Notes: a model not told the origin generated them from the letters alone. A stretch of DNA of 45,879 nt from Triparma columacea (GCA_030267965.1 BRYA01000487.1:1-45879), one strand, 5' to 3'. Numbered from the stretch's first letter, positions 29,870-40,309 are shown. Translations and numbers: made by a program.

Positions 29870-32504
29870 ATGCCCAATTATGATGACTATAGTGATGACT
29901 ATAGTGACGACAATAGTGATGAGGATAGTGATGACTATGACGACCCAGATGACGACCAAGATGAATACTATCCCCTATCCTATCCCCCACACACAGCAGT
30001 TTACGGGAGCTTCAGAGGCAATCATGAACTCACAGAAGTTACTTTTGCACCAGGAGTTACGTCGATTGCCGAGGGCGCCTTCTACAGATGCACCTCCCTC
30101 ACGGCCATCACCATCCCGGACGGAGTGACGACAATTGGCAAATGCGCCTTCAGGAAATGCTCCTCTCTCACGGCCATCACCATCCCAATTGGAGTGACGA
30201 TGATTAGCGAGTGCGCCTTCAAGGGATGCTCCTCCCTAACGGTCGTAACCATCCCGGACTCAGTGACGATGATTAGCAAGTGCGCCTTCAGGAAATGCTC
30301 CTCTCTCACGGCCATCACAATCCCTGACGGAGTGACAGAGATTGGCAGTGAAGCCTTCAGAAGTTGCTCCTCCCTCACGGCCATCACCATCCCGGAGGGA
30401 GTGACGACAATTAGCGATTACGCCTTCTGTGGATGCTCCTCCCTCACGGCCATCACCATCCCGGATGGGGTGAAGATGATTGGCCGTTGCGCCTTCTCTG
30501 GATGCGACTCCCTCACTGCCATCACCATCCCGGATGGAGTGACGACGATTGGCGGTTTCGCCTTCTCTGACTGCTCCTTCACCGCAATCACAATCCCGGA
30601 CGGAGTGACAACGATTAGCAATCACGCCTTCAGAGGATGCTCCTCCCTCACGGCCATCACAATCCCAGACTCAGTGACAATGATTGGCAATTACGCCTTA
30701 TCTGGATGCTCCTTCACGGCCATCACCATCCCGGACGGAGTGACGATGATTAACGAGGGCGCCTTCATTGGATGCCGCTCCCTCACGGCCATCACCATTC
30801 CTGACGGAGTGACGACGATTGGCTATGCCGCCTTCAACGGATGCTCCTCCCTCACGGCCATCACAATCCCGGACTCAGTGACAACAATTGGCGAACGCGC
30901 CTTGTACGGATGCTCCTCCCTCACGGCCATCACCATCCCTGATGGAGTAACGATGATTAGCGAGAGTTCCTTCGAAAGATGCTTCTCCCTCACGGCCATC
31001 ACAATCCCGGACGGAGTGACAACGATTGGCAAACACGCCTTCGCAGAATGCTCCTCCATCACGGCCATCACTATCCCAATTGGAGTGACGACAATTTGCG
31101 AAAGCGCCTTCTACAGATGCTCCTCCCTCACGGCCATCACCATCCCTGATGGAGTGACGATGATTAGCGAGAGTTCCTTCGATGGATGCTTCTCCCTCAC
31201 GGCCATCACCATCCCGGACGGAGTGACAACGATTGGCAAACGCGCCTTCGCAGAATGCTCCTCCCTCACGGCCATCACCATCCCGGACGAAGTGACGACA
31301 ATTGGCGAACGCGCCTTCAAAGACTGCTCCTCTCTCACGGCCATCACTATCCCAATTGGAGTGACGACAATTTGCGAAAGCGCCTTCTACAGATGCTCCT
31401 CCCTCACGGCCATCACCATCCCTGATGGAGTGACGATGATTAGCGAGAGTTCCTTCTATGGATGCTTTTCCCTCACGGCCATCACCATCCCAGATGGAGT
31501 GACGACAATTGGCAATTACGCCTTCTCTGGATGCTCCTCCCTCACGGCCATCACCATCCCAGATGGAGTGATGTCGATTGGCCGTGCTGCCTTCAGGGAT
31601 TGCCCCGCCTTGACGAAACTCATTCTATCTCCTGGCGTCTCCATCGGTGATGAATGCTTCTTGAACTGCACTGTCCTAATCGCTGCTGCTGCTGATAAAA
31701 ATATGCCGTCTGTCAAGGACCTCCTCCATTACAGGTGGCACCGTAACGTCGCTGTGATGGAACGCGTCACCGCTCTACTGTGCCTCAAGGCTGGGGGCCA
31801 GCCAACTGTCGTCAAGCTGCAGCAGGTAGGGATGTGGGGGGGAGGAGAAAAACACTGAGGCAGAGCAAAGGCTCCTTATCGTGTCAACTAACGCAACTCC
31901 GTTTCTTCCGCCTCCCCTACAGAGCAACCCCGCAATGACGGCCAACCCCAACGCCAACGCTGATGGGTTACCCAACGTCGCCCCCACCACCCTCAACGCT
32001 AACCACTCCATGGCCGCCGGGAACCTCCAGCCTGGTCAGCAAGCCCCCGCCAACGGCGACGGGGCCGCTGCCGCTGGAACCGCCAACAACACCAACCGGC
32101 AGCAGGTGCTCCGGCACCAGCAGCAGCACCTTCTCCTCCTTCGCCACTCCGCGAAGTGCCCCCACGAGAACGGGAAGTGCCCCGTCACGCCTCACTGCGC
32201 CGGCATGAAGCGGCTCTGGAAGCATATTGTCGAGTGCAAGGACCAAAAGTGTCAATTCCCTCACTGCATCTCCTCCCGCCACTTGCTCTCCCACTACCAC
32301 CGTTGTAAGGACGCCCGCTGTCCCGTCTGCATACCCGTCCGCGAGGCCATCAACGGAGCCGGGGTTCACGTGGAGAATCAACCCGGGACATCGGGGAGTC
32401 TGAAGCGGAAGCGAACGGACGGAGTTGAAGCCCCGCTAAAGGCAACTGAGGCACGTGAGAAGATCCCGAAAGTTTTGTGGAGAGTAATTCTGGAGTTTGT
32501 CTAA
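29870..32504 (+). CDS. BspA-type LRR protein with C-terminal TAZ zinc finger, 2 exons, 845 aa
   Basis: Exons 29870-31825 and 31923-32504, phase 0, exactly 846 codons. An acidic DY/DD tract (residues 1-34) precedes about 24 leucine-rich repeats of the LRR_5/BspA type, 23 residues each (consensus SSLTAITIPDGVTTIGxxAFxxC; two copies are one residue short). A conserved cap follows (NMPSVKDLLHYRWHRNVAV). Exon 2 has an Asn/Ala/Gln linker, then a TAZ-type zinc finger at about 716-790 (HSAKCPHENGKCPVTPHC; MKRLWKHIVECKDQKC; HYHRCKDARCPVC), and a basic KRKR stretch that may be a nuclear signal. TAZ domains bind transcription activators in CBP/p300; the LRR array is a binding surface. There is no signal peptide, so a nuclear or cytosolic role is likely. 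The ATG at 29870 is preferred to 29741 because it matches the paralogue and does not overlap the divergent gene. Confidence 0.85.
30040..31620 (+). repeat. 69-base LRR unit array in the first LRR gene
   Basis: Tandem 69-base units coding 23-residue repeats. Two units are 66 bases (reading CSFTAITIP). A block of three to four units (SESSF / GK[HR]AFAEC / ICESAFYRC) recurs within 30950-31460, showing recent local copying. Confidence 0.9.
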
Positions 32505-33057
32505 CTCTTTGCGCTAATACTAGATGATTATACATTTAAACTCTTTGCGCTTGATTATGATAGTTGGATTTAAGGCTGTCCGAACTAAAGTTTCTTTGGT
32601 AAAAAAATAGAAATATTTTAGGGCGTCAAGTTTAATTCTTCGAAACAACCGCGTACTTTAACACCCCTCTCCTCTGAATCGGATAAGAACTGTGGGGAAA
32701 ACACACACAATTCTGGCAAAACCCACCCTCAGTGGAGGGAGAAATAGGGGCAATAAATAAATCTATCAAAATAAAGGTAAGACGGACAACAATGACAATG
32801 ATGACCCTTGTTAAGGCTTTAACCAGTTGTATTTTGTCCTGTCGTTGATTTTAGTCTCCTATTCACGCCAAGGAACCAAGTTATTTCCCCCAGCAATGAC
32901 GCACACCATCCCTCTCCCTTGTTCTTCGTCAATCACACCGCACTAACCCTGCTTATCCCGTCAATGATGCAGGAAATCGTTGAGTATTGCAACTGTTAAC
33001 GACAAGACTATATAAGTTACCGAAAGTACGGTGTAAAAGATCCTCTCCATCCCTACA
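32505..33057. other. Intergenic region with TATA box before the second LRR gene
   Basis: About 550 bases, A+T-rich at the left. No gene seen. A short word containing AACTCTTTGCGCT recurs at 32502 and about 32539. The right end holds the promoter of the gene at 33058. Confidence 0.5.
33009..33015 (+). promoter_or_regulatory. Probable TATA box
   Basis: TATATAA lies 43 bases before the ATG at 33058 of the second LRR gene, a spacing compatible with a TATA box and a very short leader. Not tested. Confidence 0.5.
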
Positions 33058-35505
33058 ATGAGTGAATTAGACTTTGCTTATGGTGATGACTATAGTGATG
33101 ACAATGGTGATGAGTATGGTGATGACTATAGTGATGACTATGGTGGTGACTATGGTGATGCCTATGAAATCCCAGCTGGGTACTATCCCCTTCCCAAAAC
33201 AGCAGTATACTCCGGAACAGAGAGCTTCAAAGACAATCATGAACTCACAGAAGTGACTTTTGCACAAGGAGTGACGTCCATTGGCGATGAAACCTTCAGG
33301 GGATGCTCCTCCCTCCCGGCCATCACCATCCCAGATGGAGTGACAACGATTGGCGATGGCGCCTTCTGGGGATGCTCCTCCCTCACGGCCATCACCATCC
33401 CGGACTCAGTGACAACGTTTGGCAATAGCGCCTTCTACGAATGCTCCTCCCTCGCGGCCATCATCATCCCGGAAGGAGTGACGATGATTGGCGAATACGC
33501 CTTCTGCCTCTGCTCCTCCCTCATGGCCATCACAATCCCGGATGGAGTGACGATAATTTGCAAGGAAGTTTTTTGCGAATGCTCCTCCCTCACGGCTATC
33601 ACCATCCCGGACTCAGTGACGATTATTCGCCATCAAGCTTTTAGGGGATGCTCCTCCCTCATGGCCATCACCATCCCGGACGGAGTGACGATCATTGGCG
33701 GTGGCGCCTTCAGGGAATGCTCCTCCCTCACGTCCATCACAATCCCGGACAGAGTGATGACGATTGGCAATAGCGCCTTCTACGAATGCTCCTCTCTCAC
33801 GGCCATCACCATCCCGGAAGGAGTGACGATGATTGACAAATGGGCATTCTTCGAATGCTCCTCTCTCACGGCCATCACCATTCCGGACGGAGTGACAATT
33901 ATTTCTCTTCAATCTTTCTGCAGATGCTCCTCCCTCACGGCCATCACAATCCCAGACGGAGTGACGACGATTAGTGAGGGCGCCTTCTACGGATGCTCCT
34001 CCCTCATGCCCATCACCATCCCGGACTCAGTGACAACGATTGGTGAACGCGCCTTCTGCGAATGCTCCTCCCTCACAGCCATCACCATCCCGGACAGAGT
34101 TATGATGATTGGCGAAGACGCCTTCAGGGAATGCTCCTCCCTCACGTCTATCACCATCCCAGATGGAGTGACAACGATTGGCGATGGCGCCTTCTGGGGA
34201 TGCTCCTCCCTCACGGCCATCACCATCCCGGACTCAGTGACAACGTTTGGCAATAGCGCCTTCTACGAATGCTCCTCCCTCACGGCCATCATTATCCCGG
34301 AAGGAGTGACGATGATTGGCGAATACGCCTTCTGCTCCTGCTCCTCCCTCATGGCCATCACAATCCCGGATGGAGTGACGATAATTTGCAAGGAAGTTTT
34401 TTGCGAATGCTCCTCCCTCACGGCTATCACCATCCCGGACTCAGTGACGATTATTCGCCATCAAGCTTTTAGGGGATGCTCCTCCCTCATGGCCATCACC
34501 ATCCCGGACGGAGTGACGATCATTGGCGGTGGCGCCTTCAGGGAATGCTCCTCCCTCACGTCCATCACAATCCCGGACAGAGTGATGACGATTGGCAATA
34601 GCGCCTTCTACGAATGCTCCTCTCTCACGGCCATCACCATCCCGGAAGGAGTGACGATGATTGACAAATGGGCATTCTTCGAATGCTCCTCTCTCACGGC
34701 CATCACCATTCCGGACGGAGTGACAATTATTTCTCTTCAATCTTTCTGCAGATGCTCCTCCCTCACGGCCATCACAATCCCAGACGGAGTGACGACGATT
34801 AGTGAGGGCGCCTTCTACGGATGCTCCTCCCTCATGCCCATCACCATCCCGGACTCAGTGACAACGATTGATGAACGCGCCTTCTGCGAATGCTCCTCCC
34901 TCACAGCCATCACCATCCCGGACAGAGTTATGATGATTGGCGAAGACGCCTTCAGGGAATGCTCCTCCCTCACGTCCATCACAATCCCTGACGGATTGAC
35001 GTCGATTGGCGATGGCTCCTTCAGCGGATGCTCCTCCCTCACGGCCATCACCATCCCGGACGGAGTGACGACAATTGGCAACTGGGCCTTCAGCGGATGC
35101 TCCTCCCTCGCGGCCATCATCATCCCGGACGGAGTGACGTCGATTGGCGATTTCGCCTTCTACGAATGCTCCTCCCTGACGGGATTCAATTTATCTCCTG
35201 CTGTCTCCATTGGTGAAGTTTGCTTCTCAAACTGCACTGCCCTAATCGCTGCCGCTGCTGATAAAAATATGCCGTCTGTCGAGGACCTCCTCCATTACAG
35301 GTGGCACCGCAATGTCGCTGTGATCGAACGCGTCAACGCTCTACTCTGCCTCAAGGGAACCTGGGATCACGTGGAGAATCAACCCAGTGGACCTAATAGT
35401 CTGAAGCGGAAGCGAACGGACGGAGTTGAAGCCCCCCTAAAGAGGACTGAGGCACGTGACAAGATCCCGAAAGTTTTATGGAGAGTAATTCTGGAGTTTC
35501 TGTAA
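33058..35505 (+). CDS. BspA-type LRR protein lacking the TAZ finger, 815 aa
   Basis: Single-exon paralogue of the gene at 29870. An acidic GDDYSDD tract precedes 29 LRR_5/BspA repeats of 23 residues. The same cap follows (NMPSVEDLLHYRWHRNVAV) and nearly the same C-terminus (KRKRTDGVEAP; KIPKVLWRVILEFL). Between the cap and the tail the first gene has an intron, linker and TAZ finger; here CLK runs almost directly into HVENQP, so those parts were lost here or gained there. Twelve repeats (33307-34134) are copied next door (34135-34962) with only a handful of base changes seen. There is no signal peptide. Likely a protein-binding scaffold; ligand unknown. Confidence 0.85.
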   Translation: MSELDFAYGDDYSDDNGDEYGDDYSDDYGGDYGDAYEIPAGYYPLPKTAVYSGTESFKDNHELTEVTFAQGVTSIGDETFRGCSSLPAITIPDGVTTIGDGAFWGCSSLTAITIPDSVTTFGNSAFYECSSLAAIIIPEGVTMIGEYAFCLCSSLMAITIPDGVTIICKEVFCECSSLTAITIPDSVTIIRHQAFRGCSSLMAITIPDGVTIIGGGAFRECSSLTSITIPDRVMTIGNSAFYECSSLTAITIPEGVTMIDKWAFFECSSLTAITIPDGVTIISLQSFCRCSSLTAITIPDGVTTISEGAFYGCSSLMPITIPDSVTTIGERAFCECSSLTAITIPDRVMMIGEDAFRECSSLTSITIPDGVTTIGDGAFWGCSSLTAITIPDSVTTFGNSAFYECSSLTAIIIPEGVTMIGEYAFCSCSSLMAITIPDGVTIICKEVFCECSSLTAITIPDSVTIIRHQAFRGCSSLMAITIPDGVTIIGGGAFRECSSLTSITIPDRVMTIGNSAFYECSSLTAITIPEGVTMIDKWAFFECSSLTAITIPDGVTIISLQSFCRCSSLTAITIPDGVTTISEGAFYGCSSLMPITIPDSVTTIDERAFCECSSLTAITIPDRVMMIGEDAFRECSSLTSITIPDGLTSIGDGSFSGCSSLTAITIPDGVTTIGNWAFSGCSSLAAIIIPDGVTSIGDFAFYECSSLTGFNLSPAVSIGEVCFSNCTALIAAAADKNMPSVEDLLHYRWHRNVAVIERVNALLCLKGTWDHVENQPSGPNSLKRKRTDGVEAPLKRTEARDKIPKVLWRVILEFL
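33307..34962 (+). repeat. Near-identical 828-base tandem duplication (12 LRR units x 2)
   Basis: The block 33307-34134 recurs at 34135-34962 with an exact offset of 828 = 12 x 69 bases. Differences noticed: AFCLC versus AFCSC, TIGER versus TIDER, and a few silent changes. The underlying 69-base unit is itself tandemly repeated through the gene. Confidence 0.95.
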
Positions 35506-35644
35506 CCACTCTTTGTTGTTCAATCAATCATTCAATTGACTTTTACGGACTTACGCATTCATCACAATAAAATACATACACGCTTATACAAACACGCTAA
35601 ATTTCACACTCAGACGTTCCTCCCCTCATCCTTTATTTCATCCG

Positions 35645-36856
35645 CTATTTTGATCCCTTATTTAAACCATAGCACGTGAGGTTATCATTCTTATCCCCTA
35701 TAACTCTCTTCCCAAATTTCTGCTTCGCCAGCGGATACATCCTTCCCACCTCGTCCTCCCCCTCCTTCCCTCCGTTCCCCCCAGCTTCCTTGATGAGTCC
35801 CCCTGCCCCTGTCCCCCCCTCCTTCGTGTTTTGCAACCTCCTCTCGTTCCTTATCTTATTCTTAATCGAGCTCCTTAACCCCGCCGGTCTCCCCCCTTCG
35901 TCCCCTCCCCCCGAAAACCCCCCGTCCCCTGAATCGTCGAAGCTCCCCCCCCCCTCAACTCTCTTCTTCCCTCCCCTCCCCTCCGTCTCCTCCTTACTCC
36001 CCCCTTTCAGTGGTGTCATTTGAATAACCTCAGACATATTCTCACTTCTTAACCACCTCGGTACCTCCTTCTTCCTCCCTCCCCCCCCAAGCCCCCCCCC
36101 ATCTACTGGGCTAGGGCTAGGTACAAGCATGTCATAAGTGCTGTTTGTGTAACTCCTATCTCTCCCCCCCTTCATTTTAGACCTCCCAAACTCAGCCCCT
36201 TTTCTCTCTCCTGTTTTAACACCCGCAGCGACCTGAGCCCCCCCCCTCCCCCCCCCGGCCCCCCATAAGGCTAACATTTCCTGATCTCTAGGAGCTCTGT
36301 AATCCCTCTTCTCCTCCTCCCTCCTTCTTGTTCTGTCTTCTTTCTGCCTTTGTGCTACTTGAGGGTCAGATTCATACCTGTTAGTATCTTTACCCAAACC
36401 TTCTAAGGGTGAAGTTATGGAACGTGATGCGTCCTGACCTAACTTGTAGGTAACGTCAGCTTTTGGTGTCGTGGGTGGGAAGGATGTAGACGGTGGTGAT
36501 GGTGGTGGTGGTGAAAGTAGGCTTCCAAGAGGAACGGGTGGGGCGCGACGGGAGGGAGGGGGAGGGGTGGAGGGAGAGAGGGAGGATATACGACGGAGCT
36601 CGTTAGGGTGGGGGTGGTAATCAGACCAGTCGGATGGGGCGGAAGAGAGGATACTTGATATTCCTACACCTGAGGGCTGCTTTGAATTTGGGGTTGTGTA
36701 AAGTTGGGATTTACTAGTAACCGTACCGCTATCAGTTGGGGGATGGAAGGACGAGGGGTGGGGAGAGTTTAGGATTGTTAGGATCTCAGCCGTCTGGGCA
36801 GGGGAACAGATGTTGTTGAGGGCACGGATCTGGGAATGACTGAGGGGGGAAGACAT
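35645..36856 (-). CDS. Disordered Pro/Ser/Gly-rich protein of unknown function, 403 aa
   Basis: One open frame from ATG at 36856 (MSSPLSHSQIRALNNICSP) to a stop at 35645. The N-terminal 45 residues could fold (AQTAEILTILNSP). The rest is low complexity: Pro/Ser-rich to about 135, a charged RRREEEKRDYRAPRDQEML segment near 180, then Gly/Lys/Glu-rich sequence to a basic end (AKQKFGKRVIGDKNDN). No domain, signal peptide or TM helix is seen. Part of the Gly richness comes from poly-C runs. It is divergent to DGAT2, with a 283-base shared upstream region. The long frame and plausible ATG support a gene, but an intron-containing alternative is possible. Confidence 0.6.
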   Translation of the reverse strand: MSSPLSHSQIRALNNICSPAQTAEILTILNSPHPSSFHPPTDSGTVTSKSQLYTTPNSKQPSGVGISSILSSAPSDWSDYHPHPNELRRISSLSPSTPPPPSRRAPPVPLGSLLSPPPPSPPSTSFPPTTPKADVTYKLGQDASRSITSPLEGLGKDTNRYESDPQVAQRQKEDRTRRREEEKRDYRAPRDQEMLALWGAGGGRGGAQVAAGVKTGERKGAEFGRSKMKGGRDRSYTNSTYDMLVPSPSPVDGGGLGGGGRKKEVPRWLRSENMSEVIQMTPLKGGSKEETEGRGGKKRVEGGGSFDDSGDGGFSGGGDEGGRPAGLRSSIKNKIRNERRLQNTKEGGTGAGGLIKEAGGNGGKEGEDEVGRMYPLAKQKFGKRVIGDKNDNLTCYGLNKGSK

Positions 36857-37139
36857 TGTAGGGAAACGGGGAGAAGGGACCGTTCGGAAAGTTGTGGTGG
36901 TTGGGGATTTGGGGGAGCGCTCGTTAACTTGGGTTTTCTGTTGACCTTCTTTGCTTCTTCCATGCTGAAAACATTATTGTGGATTCCACCCACACCCTGA
37001 ACCTATTATACGCAAACTGCACCTCCTCGGCCGCACTTCCCCCCTCTCGACGTAGCTCAAACATCCCAACACAACTTCCTGCACACCCTACTCTCCTGGC
37101 AACCCCCCCCCGTTCCCTCAAAGGATCTCGCCCCTCCAA

Positions 37140-38282
37140 ATGTCCTCCTCAGAAAAGAGCCACAAATGGGAAGCCGGGAGCGCTACTGCACCCTCCACGC
37201 CCTTTAGCCTAATGATCGGATACGGGTTGCAGTTATCGCTGGTTGCATGCTGGGTTGGGGGATTTGCTAGTCCTGCCTTTGCATATCATTGGTACAAGAC
37301 AAAGAACTCCGTCGCCCTCTCCTTCTATGCCGCCGTCGTAGCCTCCGGTTACGTCTTCCCCTCTTCCTACACCGGCTCCCCCTCCTTGAAGGAATTCTAC
37401 ATGCGCTACATCTTCCTACCCTTCAAGTCGTCTCAGCGACGTTTCAAGCACATCCCCAACCGCGACAATCCAGGGATCGTCTTGTACCACCCCCACGGGA
37501 TGTTCAGCTGGGGCTTCGCTAACGGAGGGGCTTGGAATTTGTTCTATTACAAGGAAGGGTTCCAGGGTTTGGTCGCCAGCAGTCTTTTGCACGCTCCAGG
37601 TTTCAGGCTGCTATTCGTTAAGCTCTTGGGCGGGATCAACTCAGCGGAGAAGCCCGAGCTGGTCAAAAAGATGAAGAACAAGGAATCCTTCGGCCTCATA
37701 CCGGGGGGGTTCCACGAAGCCACCATTGCCTACCCGGGGACATCCAGGGTTTTCCTGAAGAAACGCAAAGGTGAGTGCGGGACAGAGCATAGTGGTGGAA
37801 AGCGAGCTTATGAACGGGGTCAGTAATTCTTCACACACGGCTGGTCTCGAAAGCCAGGGTCCCGTCCATCTCCGTCCCTTTCCCCAGAATTCTCCCCTTA
37901 CTTCTCTCACCTGTTTTCCTCAGGCTTTGTTAAGTACGCCCTCCAGCACGGCTTCTCCCTGATCCCCGTCTACACCTTCGGTGAGTCCGACACCTACTGG
38001 AACGCCCCCGGCTTCTGGAAGTTCCGTTGGGGTATCCTAAACGACAGGAAGCTACCGGCTATCGTCCCCTTTGGGCGCTGGTGGTTCCCGCTTCTTCCTA
38101 GGCCCGTTGAGCTAAACACGATTGGAGGGGAAGCTTTGAAACTGCCGAAAATTGAAAAACCGACGAAGGAGGACGTGGACAGGTGGCACGAGGCATACGT
38201 GCAGCACTTGAAGAAACACTTCAACACTTACAAGAAGGAGTTCGGGGGGAGTGAAGCTAATTCTGAGCTGGAGATTTGGTAA
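37140..38282 (+). CDS. DGAT2: Diacylglycerol acyltransferase type 2 (DGAT2), 2 exons, 329 aa
   Basis: Exons 37140-37770 and 37924-38282, phase 1, exactly 330 codons. The hydrophobic N-terminus (about residues 25-75) gives one hairpin or two TM helices in the ER membrane. The catalytic HPHG is at 117-120, followed by PGGFHE (188-193) and the long DGAT2 signature RKGFVKYALQHGFSLIPVY, then FGE. The intron splits the Gly codon of that signature, and the rejoined motif confirms the splice. The enzyme transfers an acyl group from acyl-CoA to diacylglycerol, the last step of triacylglycerol synthesis. Length and motif order are typical of algal DGAT2; monoacylglycerol or wax acyltransferase activity cannot be excluded by sequence. 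Confidence 0.92.
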
Positions 38283-38521
38283 TGAATCGCCGTCTTCAAT
38301 TCTTACCCGTTGAAAAAGTTGAGGCAGAAAAAAGATCTCCAGACAGACAAGGGCAAGGAAGAGGAGAAAAGATTTCTTCCTCAACCCACAAATCCCCTCA
38401 ACTACGTCCTATAAATACGAAATTTCAATGCTGCGAATCTTCCCCTAGCAAAGTTTAGTTCCGTCCTTTCATTTCTTTCCAAACTTCCTTCAAACCCCTC
38501 CTCTCCCCCCCCCCAAATAAG

Positions 38522-39118
38522 ATGTCGTTGTTACCAGAAGAGATATACTACTTGGGTCCTGCAGGTACATGGTCTCACCGCGCATGTAATATCTACCTTT
38601 CAACCCTCTCCCTTCCCCCCCCCTCAATTTCCCTCAATCCTTGTCCCACCATATTCTCAGCCCTCTCCGCTGTGTCCTCCTCCCTCCTCCCTACCATGGC
38701 GATCGTTCCTAAGCACAACACTAAGTCAGGTCAGGTTCCAGACACTGAAGAAGCCCTATCCTCCCTCCCCTGCCTCTCCGAAGTCCTCACCTTCCCCGTA
38801 GAAGTGTCGCACTGTCTATTAACCCACAAGTCCTTTGCAAATCGTTCACCAACACACTTGCAAGAGGTTCACTCGAAGGAGCAGGCCCTAACCCAGTGTT
38901 CGTCTGCCCTTTCCAAGCTCTCCTCCGTAGCCGTCCTCGTGCCCTCCCCTAGCACGTCCTCCGGTATGTCTTCCGCCTTATCCACATGTGCGACGGGTGT
39001 GTTTGCAGGCGCTGTAGGGTGTGAGGATCTAAGGGAGGTGTTCGAGGACGCCGTGGTTATCGAGAGGAACTTAAACGACGGGGGGGATAGGACGTCACGG
39101 TCTTCGCGTGCTACGTAA
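38522..39118 (+). CDS. Prephenate/arogenate dehydratase-like protein, no ACT domain, 198 aa
   Basis: Single exon. It starts MSLLPEEIYYLGPAGTWSHRA, the conserved GPxGTxS opening of prephenate dehydratases. MAIVPKHNTKSG corresponds to the IVPIENS region, and VEVSHCLLTH with HSKEQALTQC corresponds to the SHPQALAQC region. The family's TRF motif near the C-terminus is not clear: the protein ends DRTSRSSRAT just after a G7 run. No regulatory ACT domain is found downstream. It may be a short PDT-fold protein, a divergent enzyme, or a gene whose end is mis-sequenced at the G run. If active it would act in phenylalanine synthesis, usually plastidic in algae, but no clear transit peptide is seen. Confidence 0.7.
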   Translation: MSLLPEEIYYLGPAGTWSHRACNIYLSTLSLPPPSISLNPCPTIFSALSAVSSSLLPTMAIVPKHNTKSGQVPDTEEALSSLPCLSEVLTFPVEVSHCLLTHKSFANRSPTHLQEVHSKEQALTQCSSALSKLSSVAVLVPSPSTSSGMSSALSTCATGVFAGAVGCEDLREVFEDAVVIERNLNDGGDRTSRSSRAT

Positions 39119-39311
39119 GAGAGGGAGCGTAACACGATGTATGGAGATGATGTTTAATTTAAGAACATGGAACCTTTTTGGAGCTTTTCTGGGAGAACTC
39201 AAATAACCCATTCTTAAAACCCCCCCCCATACCACCCCCCCTCTACCAACATGACCGTCTCCATCTCTTTCTTCCCTAACCTCCCCCCCCCTCCCTCCAC
39301 CTCCACTCCCT

Positions 39312-40184
39312 CTACACAGGTTCAGGTAGTGCGAGTTCATCCCCTTTCCATCCCACCATCCCCACAACCCCGAAGAAGAGTAGAAAGTTTTTGAACCTCC
39401 ATACTTTCATCCCTTTCTCCATCCCCCATTCCTTAACCTTCCCAATTTTCCCCCAGATTCCCTTCTCATTCTTCTTCTGGTTCCCTCCGTTAAGGAAGCC
39501 CTTCTTCACGGCTTGTCCTTCCCCCCCTGCGGCAGACATTTCCAGTGCCTTCTCCCTCCTTAGTGCGTTAATAACTTCCCTCCTTTCCTTCTCAAGTTTC
39601 TCATACTCCACCCTAAGTTCCTCCATGGCGTCTCCTGTACCTTGCGTGTAACTGAACTCGAGCTTAACGCTACCTCCCCCCTCCCCTCCTTCCTCTCCCT
39701 CGGTCCCCTGGTTAGCAGGGATGTCGATTTCTTCAACAGCCTTTACTCCAACCTTGCAGAGTGGCTCTACGTCCATGGCCTCACCCTCGCCTAGTACAGT
39801 GGACCCGTCTTTCACGGTGACTCCAACGGTCGCGAGGGACTTCTTTATACCGGAGATTGTAACGGGGGTATCGAGGGTTAGGACGTAGTCAGCGATCGGC
39901 TGACTGCAGGATATTGTGACCTGCGCTGCTTCGGGGTACGTGCTTGATAACAGGGTCACGGTTAAGGCGCTCGAGGCCTTGGAGTCGTACTCTTGAGTGT
40001 AGTCCGAGAGGTCCTTTGCGGCGGCCTCCTTGGCGGAATCTGTATCGGCGCTCTGGAGGCTGAGCTCTAACTCGCGCACGCGGAGGAGGTGCTTCTGCTT
40101 GGAGGAACCGGCGGCGCGGATGGACTGAGAGACACCGGCGATTGAAGCGGAGAGAGCGCGGAGCTTCTGCTCGTTGGTGGACAT
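39312..40184 (-). CDS. Coiled-coil, probably tail-anchored protein of unknown function, 290 aa
   Basis: One open frame from ATG at 40184 (MSTNEQKLRALSASIAGVSQ). Heptad-like helices occur at the start and again in AMEELRVEYEKLEKERREV. Between them is a beta-rich stretch (ALTVTLLSSTYPEAAQVTI; ADYVLTLDTPVTISG) and a Glu/Gly-rich linker. Close to the C-terminus is a hydrophobic segment NFLLFFGVVGMVGW flanked by basic residues, consistent with a tail anchor. No family is recognised. The reading frame starts cleanly and has no competing frame, which supports a real gene. Confidence 0.7.
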   Translation of the reverse strand: MSTNEQKLRALSASIAGVSQSIRAAGSSKQKHLLRVRELELSLQSADTDSAKEAAAKDLSDYTQEYDSKASSALTVTLLSSTYPEAAQVTISCSQPIADYVLTLDTPVTISGIKKSLATVGVTVKDGSTVLGEGEAMDVEPLCKVGVKAVEEIDIPANQGTEGEEGGEGGGSVKLEFSYTQGTGDAMEELRVEYEKLEKERREVINALRREKALEMSAAGGEGQAVKKGFLNGGNQKKNEKGIWGKIGKVKEWGMEKGMKVWRFKNFLLFFGVVGMVGWKGDELALPEPV

Positions 40185-40270
40185 TTTGTTCTTTGCAAGA
40201 AGATTGCTTGGAGAAGTGGTGGGTTAGGAGTGGAGTGAGGGACTTGGGTGATGTAGAGTTGTTAAGGAGG

Positions 40271-40272
40271 TG

Positions 40273-40309
<37 letters not shown>

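Noticed and set aside
30082..31716. Long minus-strand ORFs opposite both LRR arrays
   Set aside because: They are periodic shadows of the 69-base unit, which is a multiple of three and so stays open in several frames.
37771..37826. Single-exon ending of DGAT2 (GECGTEHSGGKR...)
   Set aside because: It is intron read-through; the spliced form restores the DGAT2 signature RKGFVKYALQHG.
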